From contig JAJEKV010000005.1 of the NCBI GenBank assembly GCA_021234155.1, forward strand, positions 866,001 to 930,000: 64,000 nt of DNA, written 5' to 3'. The position numbers and the translations under genes are program-made. The notes under the pieces were generated by a model. That model ran no database searches. It was not told the origin of the DNA and was given only the letters and a program-made list of their open reading frames with translations. Origin of the DNA: Isoetes taiwanensis (lineage: Eukaryota; Streptophyta; Lycopodiopsida; Isoetales; Isoetaceae). This document shows, in pieces, positions 45,652 to 56,946 of the stretch (position 1 is the first letter of the stretch; each line of letters begins with the position of its first letter).

Positions 45652-45838
45652 GGGAAATTCAAATGGAATTCACGCTCCTCTTATTTTCAATTTCGGATGT
45701 AGGTTGTTTGCCAGTCATCTCATCTATAGCTAGGATCTTTCCCCTTCTCTCTTAATTTTCTTCCCTCTCCCTTCAATTTCTCTTCTGCCTTTTTCCGCAT
45801 TTAAATTTCCCTTTGCTGTTCTCACCTGAAGTTTTCTA

Positions 45839-47212
45839 ATGGAAAATAAAAATTGCCCTAGCCCTAAATTCCTTACTCTGTTACATTCTTTCTCTGCTTT
45901 GGCGCCAGGAGATCGATCTGCCCTTCTCTCAGAGTTAAGCTCCTTCCACAAAAATCCAAAAGATTTTATTCTATTTGGCAACTTTGCTAATTCTGCAGAT
46001 AACAATCAGGACATGGACCCTAAAACCTTCAAGACTCCAGTTTGGGATAATCTTACCAAGGATCCAGACATGTGGAATCGGGCTCCCTTGCTTGATCCGG
46101 TCTCACAAATTCCAATTCCATATGGTGTACCTAAACCTTCTGTCGAGATTCAAAATGATGACACCTATGATGCTGCTCTAAAAGAACTTCGACCTATTCA
46201 AGGGAGCAAGCAGAAACTCTACCATGGTATTTCACTTGATCTTCCTTCTGTCCATTCTAAGATATCTTCTTTAAAAGATACTGCTGTGATTATCAAGGTT
46301 ACTAAGTCTGGCATCCAACTAGATAAGCTATGGTCCTATTTTCTTAACCTTCATAAAGGGGTGCTTATCAATGCCATATACTGGTCAAATTTTCCCTACA
46401 TAATGGTAGAGTGTGGAAATCAGAGAACAGCCAACTATCTACTCAAACTTGGCTCTTTAACTTTTGATTCATTCTACTTGGCTTTTCTGAAATGGGACCC
46501 GAAATTAACTCCTGAGAAAATGGGAAATCTTTGTGTGGCCTCTACAACCTTACAGGGATTGAACCCCATCTACTGGAGTGAAGATTGCTTTCAGCTTTTA
46601 TTCAATTCCATTGGGAATTACATTTGCACTGATTACTCTCCATCCAGATCCCCTAGATCTTTTATACAGCTCGACCTTTCCAAAAACATTCCCACTTCCA
46701 TTCCTTTTCTTGATGCCTTTGGCCAAAGCTCCTACCTATATTTGAGATGGTCTGGCTTACCTCCTCAATGCCAAAATTGTTTAAAAAGACACTTCTGGTA
46801 TACAGACTGCTTACTGGAAGCAAGTTTGGATTCCAATCTGGAAAAAAATGTGGAATCTCAACTCAACCATTCAGGAAGTTCTGGAGACTCAATTAAGCAG
46901 AAGGGATTGTATATTTCAGAAAGGTCAGACGTATCTGTTATGATTAATACAGTGGTCAACCAGGGTCAAACGAATCACTGGCATAAAGTCAGTGGAAGCA
47001 AGAAAAGAATCAGAAACAATCAGTTAAAAAGACAGGGTTTTGCAACTCACAACAACAGTAATAATGATAGGAGAGCCAACAATCCAAAAGCTAATATTGC
47101 AACAGGCAATTACCAGAGTATCAAAGTTCTCCAAAACTTTGAAAGAAAGAAAGATAAAGGGAAGGCTCAATGCGAACTCGAGTCGAACACGAGAAGCTCC
47201 ATAATATGCTGA
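45839..47212 (+). CDS. L1 ORF1 protein, N-terminal and middle part
   Basis: 457 codons. After a variable N-terminus, residues about 145-285 (from TAVIIKVTKSGIQLDKLWSY through the YICTDYSPSR region) have the look of the DUF4283-type RNA-binding region of plant L1 ORF1 proteins. It is followed by a knuckle-like CQNCLKRHFWYTDC at about residues 314-327. The knuckle reads CX2CX3HX5C instead of the usual CX2CX4HX4C, so zinc binding may be impaired. The C-terminal part is basic and Asn-rich. ORF1 proteins coat the L1 RNA. The frame is lost at about 47,170-47,212 and recovered downstream. Confidence 0.75.
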   Translation: MENKNCPSPKFLTLLHSFSALAPGDRSALLSELSSFHKNPKDFILFGNFANSADNNQDMDPKTFKTPVWDNLTKDPDMWNRAPLLDPVSQIPIPYGVPKPSVEIQNDDTYDAALKELRPIQGSKQKLYHGISLDLPSVHSKISSLKDTAVIIKVTKSGIQLDKLWSYFLNLHKGVLINAIYWSNFPYIMVECGNQRTANYLLKLGSLTFDSFYLAFLKWDPKLTPEKMGNLCVASTTLQGLNPIYWSEDCFQLLFNSIGNYICTDYSPSRSPRSFIQLDLSKNIPTSIPFLDAFGQSSYLYLRWSGLPPQCQNCLKRHFWYTDCLLEASLDSNLEKNVESQLNHSGSSGDSIKQKGLYISERSDVSVMINTVVNQGQTNHWHKVSGSKKRIRNNQLKRQGFATHNNSNNDRRANNPKANIATGNYQSIKVLQNFERKKDKGKAQCELESNTRSSIIC

Positions 47213-48379
47213 ATCATGTGATTGCTGAATCTAATCAGAAGATTCTAAATTTGCCTGAGCACCAATGCCTTGTCAGTGGTAAGAGTGTTCCATTACTTAA
47301 TCAAAGCCATGCTACACAAAAACCAGCCATTTTGAAAGGATTGAAGATTTGTGATCAAATATTGGCGCATGACTTCACAATTCTTTGCTAAGATGATCCC
47401 AAGTTAACATGTGCTACTCAAATACAAATTGCACAATGGTCCTAAGGGCCAGCCAAAGAATGCAATTCGACCTGCAAAAGATTCTGTACTCTTCATTTCT
47501 CAAGGTTTGGATTCAACAAAAAATCAAACTGATGCTGCCCAAGTGCCAACCCCAAGTCAAGATAATATCACTGCTAGTCCTGACTTATCTGAAGATCCAA
47601 AAGGTATTCAAACTGAACCTGTGGATAACATGATTGACAGGATCGACTGCTCAAACAGATTTGAGGTACTTGCTAACTTAAATGTTGAACAAGATTTAAA
47701 TTTCTTACTGAGCAATATAGCAACTGACCCTGGTCATAAAGTTATTCCTTTGCCCTCCATGAACACTCATACTCACCACTTGCCACCTCTTGATCCCTTG
47801 ATTGATATAGACAATTCACCCCCTAATTTCACTATCTCCACATCCCCAATCTCAAAAGAAGTGGCAGATCAATTGGCAGTTCTGCAAGATGGTCTTCACT
47901 TGAACTCTTCTAGTCCACACTCAAATAATGATTTGGGAAACTTGGATAAGCCTGCAGATGATGTAGAAATAGTAAAGGAAACTCCAGATATGGCTCAAGA
48001 TATGGCTCAAGATACAGGGTCAGATCAAGAATGCTTGGACACAGGTTGCAAGGACCAACCCCAACAATGCTGCAATGAAGATGCTACTAACAGGCAAGTA
48101 CCTTTCTATTACAACTCAAAAGAATTGGATAATATAGTAGATTCTTTAAATTTGTTTGAGTTTACCCCTGGAGGGTGTTCTGATGATGAATCTGGGAGTG
48201 ACAAAGAAAATTGGGGCAGGGAGAATTTTCTATCTGATTCTTTGGCTGTTAATAATCCTAATAAGGATCCTAAAGCTAAAAAGAAAAAAAAGGCCACCTC
48301 CAAGTCTGAAATTCTATCTTCTATCCATAAAACTCCTGCAGGAAACACAAGAAGCAAAAAGAACAAGAGAAATAGATAA
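47213..48379 (+). CDS. L1 ORF1 protein, C-terminal part after frame changes
   Basis: The open frame moves to 47170-47391 and then to 47411-48379, the same frame as the main ORF1. Residues in the last part are acidic and Ser/Pro/Asp-rich, with an in-register duplication PDMAQDMAQD, and end in a lysine-rich tail (KAKKKKKATSKSE...KKNKRNR). No stop lies in the last 322 codons, so two small indels would restore one protein of about 840 residues. The stop is 40 bp before the ORF2 ATG, as expected for closely spaced L1 ORFs. Confidence 0.55.
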
Positions 48380-48419
48380 TTCTGCTACCTTTTCCTCTTA
48401 TTCTGGACTTTGTCTTTGC

Positions 48420-50459
48420 ATGAAGATTCTTTCATGGAATGTTAGAGGGATCAAAGGCCCTCTCAAGAGAAGGAGAGTTATTTCTCAGCTTAGAGCTTAT
48501 AAGCCTGATATTATCCTCCTTCAGGAAACCAAGTTGCCAAAATTTGAGAGCTCTAGTCTCTCGGATTGGATCCACCCTGGATCTTCTTCCATCTGGATTG
48601 AAGCCACAGGGACCAGTGGGGGATTAACTATAATTTGGAAGTCCACCGAATCATGCATCTTTTCATAACACCCTTCTAGGTGTTGGCAGGCAGTTATCTT
48701 TACAATCAATAACTCCAACTTTGGAGTCATTAATATCTATGCTTCAACTTGTCCAAAGCAAAGAGAAGTCTTATGGCCTGACATCAATTCTTGGGTCTCC
48801 TCTCAACCATTGATGAATTGGGTGATTGCTGGAGATTTTAATAATACTCCAAATTGGGATATGAAATTAGGAAAAAAAATAAATATGACCACTAACGAGA
48901 GGCTCAAGTGGGATACTTTTATCTCTGATAGCAATCTCATTTATGTGCCTTCTTCCACTGCAAGCTACACTTGGTCAAACAAACAAAAAGATTCCAAAAG
49001 AGTTTTTTGTGCATTAGACAGATTCTATGTCTCCAACACCACTGATTCCTTTTGGGACAATTGCTTTGTAACTAGTGATGAAGCTATCTCCATATCAGAT
49101 CATCAACCTCAGTTTCTTCACTCCAACCACTTGCTCAATCCTCCCAGAGATGGTAATATTCCATATAAACTTAATTGCTCACTCCTTCTTAATAAGCAAT
49201 TCTGCCTGGATTTTAGAGAATTTTATCAGAGTTTGCACAATTACCATTCTCAATCCATGAAGAGTTTTTACTCCAAGATCAAGCAAATTAAGTTTTGGAT
49301 TAAAGAGTGGTCTCGCTCTAAGTTTAAGGAGAGAACTTGTCAAAAAGAGAGCCTGTTTGCTAAAATGAGAGACCTCAGATCCTGTTTGCAGAATGATCCA
49401 TATAATGCTGATCTTCACATTGGGGAGGAGATCCTAGAGAAACAAATCAAATCCATTGAAGAGGCTGAAGCCAAGAGCTATACCATTAAATGCAAAATTA
49501 AATACAACAAGGAAATGGATCTTGGTAGCTCCAAGTTCTTCTATAGAGTTGCCAAAAATAGAATTCTTAATAATTCCATTATGCAAGTGCAAGCTGAAGA
49601 TGGCACTATCATTGATAACCCCCCGGGTATCAAGAATTTCTTCCATGACCAATATGCATCTCTCTTTAATGACAAGACCAACAGCCCTGATATCACATCC
49701 AAAAGTATGAAGTTCAAATCCTTGATTGACCAAATCACCCCAACTGCTCAAGATATTATGGATGAGTCTGTTGCTGCCCTTCCCTCAGAGAGTGAAATTC
49801 ACAATGTTCTCTGTAGCTTTAGCAAAGGAAAATCTCCAGGGCCTGATGGATTGCCCCCAGAGTTTTTCGTGCACTTCTGGGATATCCTGAAATTAGATAT
49901 TGTCAATATGGTTCATGGATTTTGGAAGGCTGATCATCTGCACTCCTCCATTTCTGCAGGGTTCATTACTCTCATTCCAAAAAAAGACAAGCCTCTAACC
50001 ATATCTGATTGGAGGCCCATTTCCCTGACCAACTCTACCTATAAATTATGTGCCAAGATCATAGCCAACAGAATCAAAACTTTTCTCCAGAATCATATTG
50101 ACATTAAGCAATCAGCTTTTTTGCCTAATAGATTCATTCTAGACAATTATATTATTGCAATGGAAGGGTTGCATTGGAATAAGGTCTCCTCCCAGAATTG
50201 TGTTCTTCTCAAGCTTGACTTCAAAAGAGCTTTTGACTCGGTCAATTGGGATTTCCTTGAATTAGCTCTAATAAAAATTGGTTTCCACAGCAAAATCATC
50301 TCTTTAATCTTTGGTCTCAATTCTATGGCTAACTCCTCTGTTCTCATTAATGGTTCCCCATCTAATTTCTTCAAACTCTCCAGGGGAGTGAGACAAGGTT
50401 GCCCCTTAGCTCCTTACTTATTCCCCCGGTGGTCAGGAAATGCTTACCGGGGCAATTGA
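48420..50459 (+). CDS. L1 ORF2: endonuclease and first part of reverse transcriptase
   Basis: Starts MKILSWNVRGIKGP at 48420. Endonuclease motifs are visible: the catalytic N in SWNVRG, QETK (about 48,522), GDFN (48831-48842), YTWSN and SDHQPQF (about 49,095). A single in-frame TAA at 48666-48668 interrupts it; the same frame continues on both sides. Reverse transcriptase begins near GKSPGPDGLPPEF and shows WRPISLTNSTYKLCAKIIANR, motif A LKLDFKRAFDSVNW (about 50,212-50,250) and motif B RGVRQGCPLAPYLF. The frame is then lost at about 50,425. The protein would nick target DNA and copy the L1 RNA from the nick. Confidence 0.88.
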
Positions 50460-52265
50460 TTTTAATCAAGAATGTGGAACCATCGAGAGGCCTTCAACTT
50501 CCGGACAACAATGGCGGCCTCATTATTTCTCAATATCTGAGATGATACATTTGCATTTCTTGATTCCAACTCTGATAACATTGCAAAATTCCTTGCCATT
50601 GTCGATTTATTCTCTGCTGCCTCTGGGATTTACCTGAATCTCAATAAAAGCATTATTATTCGAGACACTGATCAGAATTCCATTTGTGGCATCAATGTCA
50701 TAAATACTTTGCAAGCAACAAAATTACTAGGGATGCCTCGTCCTTAAACTCCAATATTAAAGGTTTATGGGATCCTATTTTGCGAGAAGATTAGGAAGAA
50801 ATTGAATATCTTTAGAATTCCTTGTCTTTATTTGGAAGAAGCTTAATTGCAAATTACTGTTTTGGTTGCATCTCACATCTACTTCTCTTCAGCTCTGGTA
50901 GCTCCCAAATTGATTTATAATGAGCTTGAGAAGATCATTAGGAACTTTATTTGGAATGGCACTCACTCAGTCAATTGGGATTCAGTCACTCGTCCCAAAA
51001 TTCTTGGTGGACTTGGCTGCAAAAATTTATACTATCAAGCATGTGCTTTGGCAGGGAAGTTCTTTTGGAGAACCCTATCAGGGAATAATTCTATGGCCTC
51101 TATTTTCATAAGGCACTGGATCTCCTGCTCGTATCCTGAAGGGCACCCTTCTATTAAGCATTCTCTTCCTGAGTCTGCTTTTTGCACTTTACACCCTGGC
51201 ATCAACACCTCCCCTCTCATGCATAATATGTTCAAGGCTTGGAACTTGGTGCAGAATTGCTTTGATGAGCCAGATTTGCAGGATCTTCATATGCAATCCT
51301 CTCTATTTTGGTCTGTTGGATTCAAGGATACAAATAATAATATTCTGGCCTTGAAGCATCCCAAGACTTATAAGAAATGGAGTAACTCTGGTATTTCTAA
51401 AATTAAAGATCTATTTGCAAATGGCCATCTTACCTCTTGGACTAACTTAAGGAGATCTATTCATGGAACCTCTAGTGATAAAGCTATTTTCCTGCACTTT
51501 AGGAATATTCTTGCTGGATGTACCAATCTGTCTGACCATGTCAGTGGTATCAGTTGGAAAATTAATGGGAATGACAGATATAAAGTTAGCAGAGTTTATG
51601 CCAGACTAAATATCAAGAACCATCCAGTCAAAGCAAGAGTTAAGTGGTCAATATCTGAAGATGACTGCAAAAAGCTATTCAAGAACACGTGGAATTCTTA
51701 TTGCCCTCAGAAGGTCAACTACTTTATCTGGCTAATTGCCCAGAGAAGTCTTTCCAATCTTGTCTCCCTATCTAAGAGAAATCCTACCATTGGGCCTAAT
51801 TGTCAATCTAATTGCTCGGAAAATGAATCTATGGATCACATTTTTCAGTGCCCTAAGCTCTCCAGTTTCTGGAGTTGGTTCTATGCAAAATTCAGCAATT
51901 TCTTCTCTGTTAATCTGCATGACAACTTGCTAAATTGTATCCAAAATAATGATGCCTTGAAAAATACCATTATGTTCACTGCTCTTTGGAATATCTGGAA
52001 ATCTAGAAATAGGATTGTGCATGGTCATAAAAAATTATCTACTTTCTGGATCAAAATGTCGTTTCAACTAGATCTGGAAGCTTATGGTTCTGCTCATAAG
52101 TGTAAATTTGCAGACTCCTATGACAGAAATTGGGATCACATTGGTAAATTCATTGGTGGATATAATATTTTTGTTTCTCATCTTCAAGTTGTCAATTCTA
52201 ATGCATCTTTCTCTGATTTGTTTGATAGAGTATCTGGACTTTCTCAGAGGGGAGGGCAGGACTAA
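50460..52265 (+). CDS. L1 ORF2: end of reverse transcriptase, thumb and zf-RVT region
   Basis: Between about 50,425 and 50,850 the frame changes several times. The YADD catalytic motif (about 50,535-50,546) is broken: TAT is followed by CTGA and then GATGAT. From 50,847 the original frame is open again for 472 codons, with the usual LINE C-terminal landmarks: PKLIYNELEKIIRNFIWNG, RPKILGGLGCKNL, VNYFIWLIAQRSLSNLVSLS, a CX3-4C...HX4C cluster (CSENESMDHIFQC) and LWNIWKSRNRIVHG. Without the YADD box the copy could not reverse transcribe. Confidence 0.85.
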
Positions 52266-52275
52266 ATTTGACACC

Positions 52276-52713
52276 ATGTTGACTTATCACGAGGCCAGCT
52301 TATATTGCAACAATACTGGAGTTGCAAACTTAAGGCCCCCAGGGCCAACTGCATCTAGAGATGAAGTCAAATTGTATGAGGTCAGAAGCAACAGTAATGA
52401 AAGATCATGGGCCAAAATTTATTGCAGGGAGATCATACAGATGTATTGTCTATTCAACTTTCTCTTCATGTATCACTTCTCGTTGACAGAAAGGCAGCTT
52501 GCAAGGTACAGAGAGATGTATTACTCACACAAAATGCTAGCTGATGCATATGGTACACTGCTGCTTCTTATGGGAAAAGAAAACATTTACTCCCTCATCA
52601 TGGAAAGTGGATCAGAATTCAATAGTTACATGTTTGGCACAGATAAAGGCTTCTATTGGGTATACAATTCCATTTTCGACCAGATCACTAGCCAAGCCTC
52701 CTCATCTGCTTAA
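52276..52713 (+). CDS. Extra ORF downstream of L1 ORF2
   Basis: 145 codons beginning ATG 10 bp after the ORF2 stop. Residues about 55-70 are hydrophobic (MYCLFNFLFMYHFS) and the rest is mixed. No family is recognised. Tight spacing to ORF2 and an unbroken frame suggest it may be translated or was captured by this L1 family, but 3'UTR coincidence cannot be excluded. A second, shorter open frame (52738-52986, 82 codons, hydrophobic start) follows. Confidence 0.4.
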   Translation: MLTYHEASLYCNNTGVANLRPPGPTASRDEVKLYEVRSNSNERSWAKIYCREIIQMYCLFNFLFMYHFSLTERQLARYREMYYSHKMLADAYGTLLLLMGKENIYSLIMESGSEFNSYMFGTDKGFYWVYNSIFDQITSQASSSA

Positions 52714-53131
52714 TCTCTCATCCTCCATTCCATTCACATGACTTCTCCTTCTGTCATGATATCCGAACTTGTGTCGAGGCTCATGCTCAATTATTTTGTC
52801 TTTCTCTTGCTTAACATTTTTGCTATGCACTCGGTTGGTATTATTATGATGCAGGTTATTCCAAGGAACTCAGAGATCTCCACAATCAAAGCTCCACTTC
52901 AAAGGGGCAAAGCAGATAGTCTTGGCATAATTCACATTTATGTGATTAACTTGCCTGAACTACTTGACACCTTTTATTACAGTTAATTTTTTGTAATCTT
53001 GTATACCTATTTGAGGTTAACTATATTTTGGCTGAAACTAATGTGGAAGTTCACACTCCCATTAGTAGAACAATTGTATGGCTTTAATTAATTAATGGAA
53101 AAAACATCTCTTACTCTAAAAAAAAAAAAAA

Positions 53132-53144
53132 AATTTGCGTTCTT
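53132..53144 (+). repeat. Right target-site duplication of the full-length L1
   Basis: AATTTGCGTTCTT directly follows the poly(A) tail and matches 45089-45101 exactly. Confidence 0.9.
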
Positions 53145-54230
53145 CTTCAGGATTGAATTTGAGGTCCGTCGGCAGTTCAGAAGCAATAGGAAATGCTAGC
53201 CTCTTGGACGATGTAGCACCTGAGACGGAAGGGGGGGTGTTGGAAGAAGAAGGTTCTGCGCTATCAGAAGTATTTAGTTTGCCGAGTTTGATTCTGAACT
53301 TTGGGATGGTAGAATCTTTAGGGACAGTAGGGGGAGCACAAATAGCCAGAGGTTGAGCAGGATTTATAACAGCAGATGGTTGGGCAGTGGAAACAGGCTC
53401 AACGGAGAGGGCTCTGGGTTCGGAAGAGGCCTCTGCTATAGATACGGGCTTCACATGTTTTTTCTTCGCCTGAGCCCTTAACCAATTCGTGTCCATTACA
53501 GAAGGCATCTTCTCATCTCGTTTAGCTTTCAGTGCAATGCTAGGTGGTTTCTTATCTGCCTGCAAACCTTTTCTGCATGTCGAGAAGCCAGACAATATAT
53601 CCCTGTTGCCCGTTATTCCGCATGCAGAGCGGTGATTCAGTAGGGACTGCAGTATCCGGCCCGTATCCTTTCGCCGCGGTGAACATTCTTTCGAAGGCGG
53701 CTTGTTTAATTTGCTAGCTGCCATGAGCGAGGGATCATAGTTTGTCCATTTAAGGACATACTCAATGAACTGCAAATTCTGTGTGTCCTCTACGCTGCAT
53801 ATAATAGCGTCTTGGACATTGTTTTTTGTTCCTTCCCACATAGCGATTGCAATTCCCACCCGTATGTCATCGGCTTTCTTGCCCGATCCGAGGAACAAGC
53901 AGAGGTCTTTACGGCGGCCGGTAAATCGTCAGGAATTGCTCGTGCAATTTCTATACACCACTTTCTTTCATTTGAAGGTGTGATGATCTTGTTGGGTTCA
54001 ACGTCTGGGCCCACGATACAAATCCAGAGGCAGCCGCAAGTAAGAAGCGGGTCAAGATTCCTTAATGCACAAGTTCTTCCGGTAACATCGCCAGGATCGC
54101 GGTCGCGATCTTCAAGAGAGCTTAGGACGATCGCGACCGCGATCCTCATGAGTGATTCAGAAGATCGCAAATGCGCAGTGGTGAGTCTGTCAAGAAGATC
54201 GCGACCGCGATGTTGTTGACCACTCAACAC
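53145..54230 (-). pseudogene. Minus-strand gene interrupted by the L1
   Basis: An open minus frame of about 250 codons (53145-53898) has a Ser/Pro/Ala-rich middle and a KLNTSDSAEPSSSNTPPSVS stretch. It ends at the insertion site in FNPEEERK, after which it runs into the L1 tail. Before the insertion the frame would have continued without a stop for about 80 codons in 44,851-45,088. Upstream, a second frame (to 54,230) joins after one frame shift at about 53,890. No family is recognised; the proximity to a Helitron-like terminus at 44,674 suggests a transposon gene, which is inference. Confidence 0.4.
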
Positions 54231-55830
54231 GATCGCCGCCGGCCGCTACCGAAAGCAATCAGCAGATCGCTGACGCCATCCGGCCCGGAATATCGAGGGT
54301 CATCGGCCCGCGATCCCGTTGAGTTCCGCACCTTCTAATGACTACATTACGAAAAGGTGAAAAGTCTAATTGAACATGCACTATCGAAAGAAATCGCTAC
54401 CGCGATCTTCTTGAGCCAGGGGTGGAACTAACCTTCTCTTAGGTGGGGCTTTGGTGCCATGGATCGCCGGGCGCGAAGCTTCAACGGGTTGATTTCGACC
54501 GGGTCGGCTTCGAGGAGGCGAAGGCTGGAATCATGAAGGCCAATCGAAATCGGCTGGCGGAATGAAAGTCCAAGGGATCGCGAGAATAAATACTGGTCGG
54601 GGAAGCCGGATTAATTTAATCCGGCACGTGCGGGACCTGACACGCCATTAATACGGCCGGCATTCATAAATACCCACCATTAATGCACGCCCGTATTAAT
54701 GGACACACAAATTCAAATTCAAAAGTGTAATGCGTAATAAAGTGCACCTCCAAATTCAAAAAGTGTACGTAATAAAGGCCCTACGGAACCATAATTAAGA
54801 CGCCTGAGCCGGTTGAAGGCTGAAGAGACAACTGATTTCAAATTTTAAACCCTGAATTTCGCTTTCGATGAAGAGGGCGGGATTTCCAGCTAGTAATCGA
54901 AAGGGGTGTTCGGAAGGCGCCGTTCTTCTTCTCGCCAAGGCTTCGTTGGGTTTTGAGGCCGACCGCTCATCGGGGCTATAGTGCTCATCTTGAAGGCCAC
55001 CTACTCTAAGCCTGAGGGTACAAAATCCTAATGCCTTCTTGTCTATCCAAATAGAAGTTGTCGAATTCAGGAGAGATTTTCAATTTGTTGTTTATGTATA
55101 GGTTATAATAGTGCCCTCACAACCATAACAACATATGCACCATCTCTTTCTTGGTATATCTTTGTTAGGGGATCTCAGATAATCACGTTAGCGAGGCCCA
55201 ATTGAATTGTTTATTTCTGGACTAATTGATATTGAGGGAATATCACCAGAACATAATGGTTCTCGCTAATGGTAGTGCTAATGGTTTTGCTCCCATTTGT
55301 TCAATTCAATGATAGATCTCCATTTTAATTAACGGCCGAAGAATTTTCGTTGTGGAAATAACAAATGCAATTAATATTCACATAGACATTTGATTTGCGA
55401 GACTTACTCAAGCATCTATTTTTGCTCACCGACCTCGTTCGGATGTTCATGATGAAAGAATCGCGATTGCGTTCATCCGGAGCATAGCGCTTACATAGCG
55501 GCGAGATTACTTCAATTAATCGCGATTGCAATCTTTTGAGGTAAGTCTAGTGGATAGGTGGTTTTTAAATGGTTAGTTAGATTAGACAAAGTTTCTAGGT
55601 AGATTTGAAGGATTGAAGGTCCACCATAGAGGTCGGATGGATCGCCGTCAGCGATCTCCCTACCGGTCGATGTCTTATTAACCGGTCATTTATACCCATG
55701 TGTTCAAGAGAAATCGCCTTCGCGATCTTCACGAGGAGTATTATGTCGTCCCTTTGGGTCTTTGAATACCTTGTGCATTTTTCTTCTAATGAGGTCCAAG
55801 CATCGCCATCGCGATGTTGACGAAGCGATG
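54090..55830. repeat. Dispersed GATCGCGACCGCGATC palindrome array
   Basis: More than a dozen copies of (A)GATCGCGACCGCGATC or shortened forms (ATCGCGATTGC, GATCGCCGTCAGCGATC, AATCGCCTTCGCGATCTTC), often followed by TTC(T/A)TGA. They are dense at 54,090-54,420 and sparse to 55,830. Each full copy is a near-perfect 16-bp palindrome. The intervening DNA is unique and has no supported gene. Confidence 0.75.
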
Positions 55831-55902
55831 TTGACTTTATTCAGGGATGGAAGCTCTACGCCTTTCTACACCGCTGGGGAAGAAGGTGGCCGAGGCGAGT
55901 GC

Positions 55903-55913
55903 ATAACTTCAAA
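55903..55913 (+). repeat. Target-site duplication, left of the truncated L1
   Basis: ATAACTTCAAA, repeated exactly at 56947-56957. Confidence 0.82.
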
Positions 55914-56946
55914 TTTTTTTTTTTTTTTTTTTTTTTGGAAACGGCAAGGTAGTATTATATTACATGTAATTACATGGTAATACAAAAAAGACGGGGAAAC
56001 CCCGCTTCTAAAGGCCAAATTGGAAAATGGCCTTGACACTCCGAGGAGGATAGTTACTAAGATTAAAACACCGATTGAAGTTTTAACGTAATATCGTAAA
56101 CAAAATTATAAAAGCTTAAAGTTTCTTTTGTTCCGTAAATCCTGGCCGGTGTCTTTGAGTCTTGGTTTCTGTGACTCGCCTAAGGAGATTATCGCCGAGG
56201 CGTGAATGGTAAACCTAAAAGCGGATCATCGAGCTCACATTGCTCCATAGGAAGAGGAATCCGAATGTAGAGGATCCAAGACTCTCGAGCCTCCATACAA
56301 ATTTGAAGCTTCTCCTCAAAATAAGGCTTGATCTCCGCTTGAAAACCCGGATATCATCATCTTTCAGGACTTGTTGTAAGGTTCAATCATTATCGTTTAC
56401 GCTTTTGACCCACCGCAGAGCCACCCACCTCCCTCGATGAGTCATAGGGCCAGTATCTTCCCGAACCTCCCGGCATGGCGCCTTCATAATGTTTATTGAC
56501 CGATAATGTCATTCGCACATTAGAAGTGTTACTGAAGTAAGACGAAAAGAAAGCATAGAACCCTTGAAAAGAGCCCGGATCATCCCATCTTTTGTCATAA
56601 TTGCATCCTTTTTTCATTCTATGAGCCATGGTCGCTCGCTAGCTCCAATTGAAGGGTAGTCTTAAGATAGTTCAGTCCGACTGTGGTGGTTAATGGCAAC
56701 ATTGTTCCTATGTTTCCAAATTACCCACGGCATAATGATCTAATTGTGTCCACAAAGGGGAAGAACTTGCAAGAAAGTCAAAAAGATCATGTTCAAAGCC
56801 TGGAATTGCACCAATATGATTGCCTATCCAGACCAAAAAAGGGGTCACCAAGGACAAATAAAGATGTGTGTGGATGACTTCGGCTTGGCACAACCTAAAG
56901 GGCATCTGTCGAGTTTTGGTTATTGTACTTAGCCCTGTAAGCATTA
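55914..56946 (-). mobile_element. 5'-truncated L1-type LINE copy on the minus strand
   Basis: Starts on the plus strand with 23 T (the tail), followed by GGAAACGGCAAGGTAGTATT and ATTACATGTAATTACATGGT, a typical plant L1 3' end. At the far end the minus strand reads WSGLAI...MPWVIWKHRNNVAINHH (about 56,690-56,860), the C-terminal W-x-IWKxRN landmark of L1 ORF2. An exact 11-bp duplication flanks the copy, so its borders are firm. It is a dead-on-arrival copy of about 1.03 kb inserted into an older transposon gene. Confidence 0.82.

Larger units (their letters stand above)
45102..53131 (+). mobile_element. Full-length L1-type LINE retrotransposon, 8.03 kb
   Basis: Bounded by a 13-bp target duplication and ending in a 16-A tail (53118-53133, including the two A shared with the duplication). 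It contains, in order, a 5' leader with a 108-codon frame, ORF1 with a Cys-rich knuckle, ORF2 with apurinic-type endonuclease, reverse transcriptase and a C-terminal zf-RVT region, then an extra 145-codon frame and a long 3' tail. This is the architecture of plant L1 elements, which copy RNA into nicked chromosomal DNA. ORF1 has two frame changes; ORF2 has one in-frame TAA and an indel cluster in the RT core, so this copy is probably inactive. The 5' end is unusual: G followed by 25 A. Confidence 0.92.

Noticed and set aside
48109-48366. Minus-strand 85-codon frame inside L1
   Set aside because: It is antisense to the lysine-rich end of ORF1 and has no independent support.
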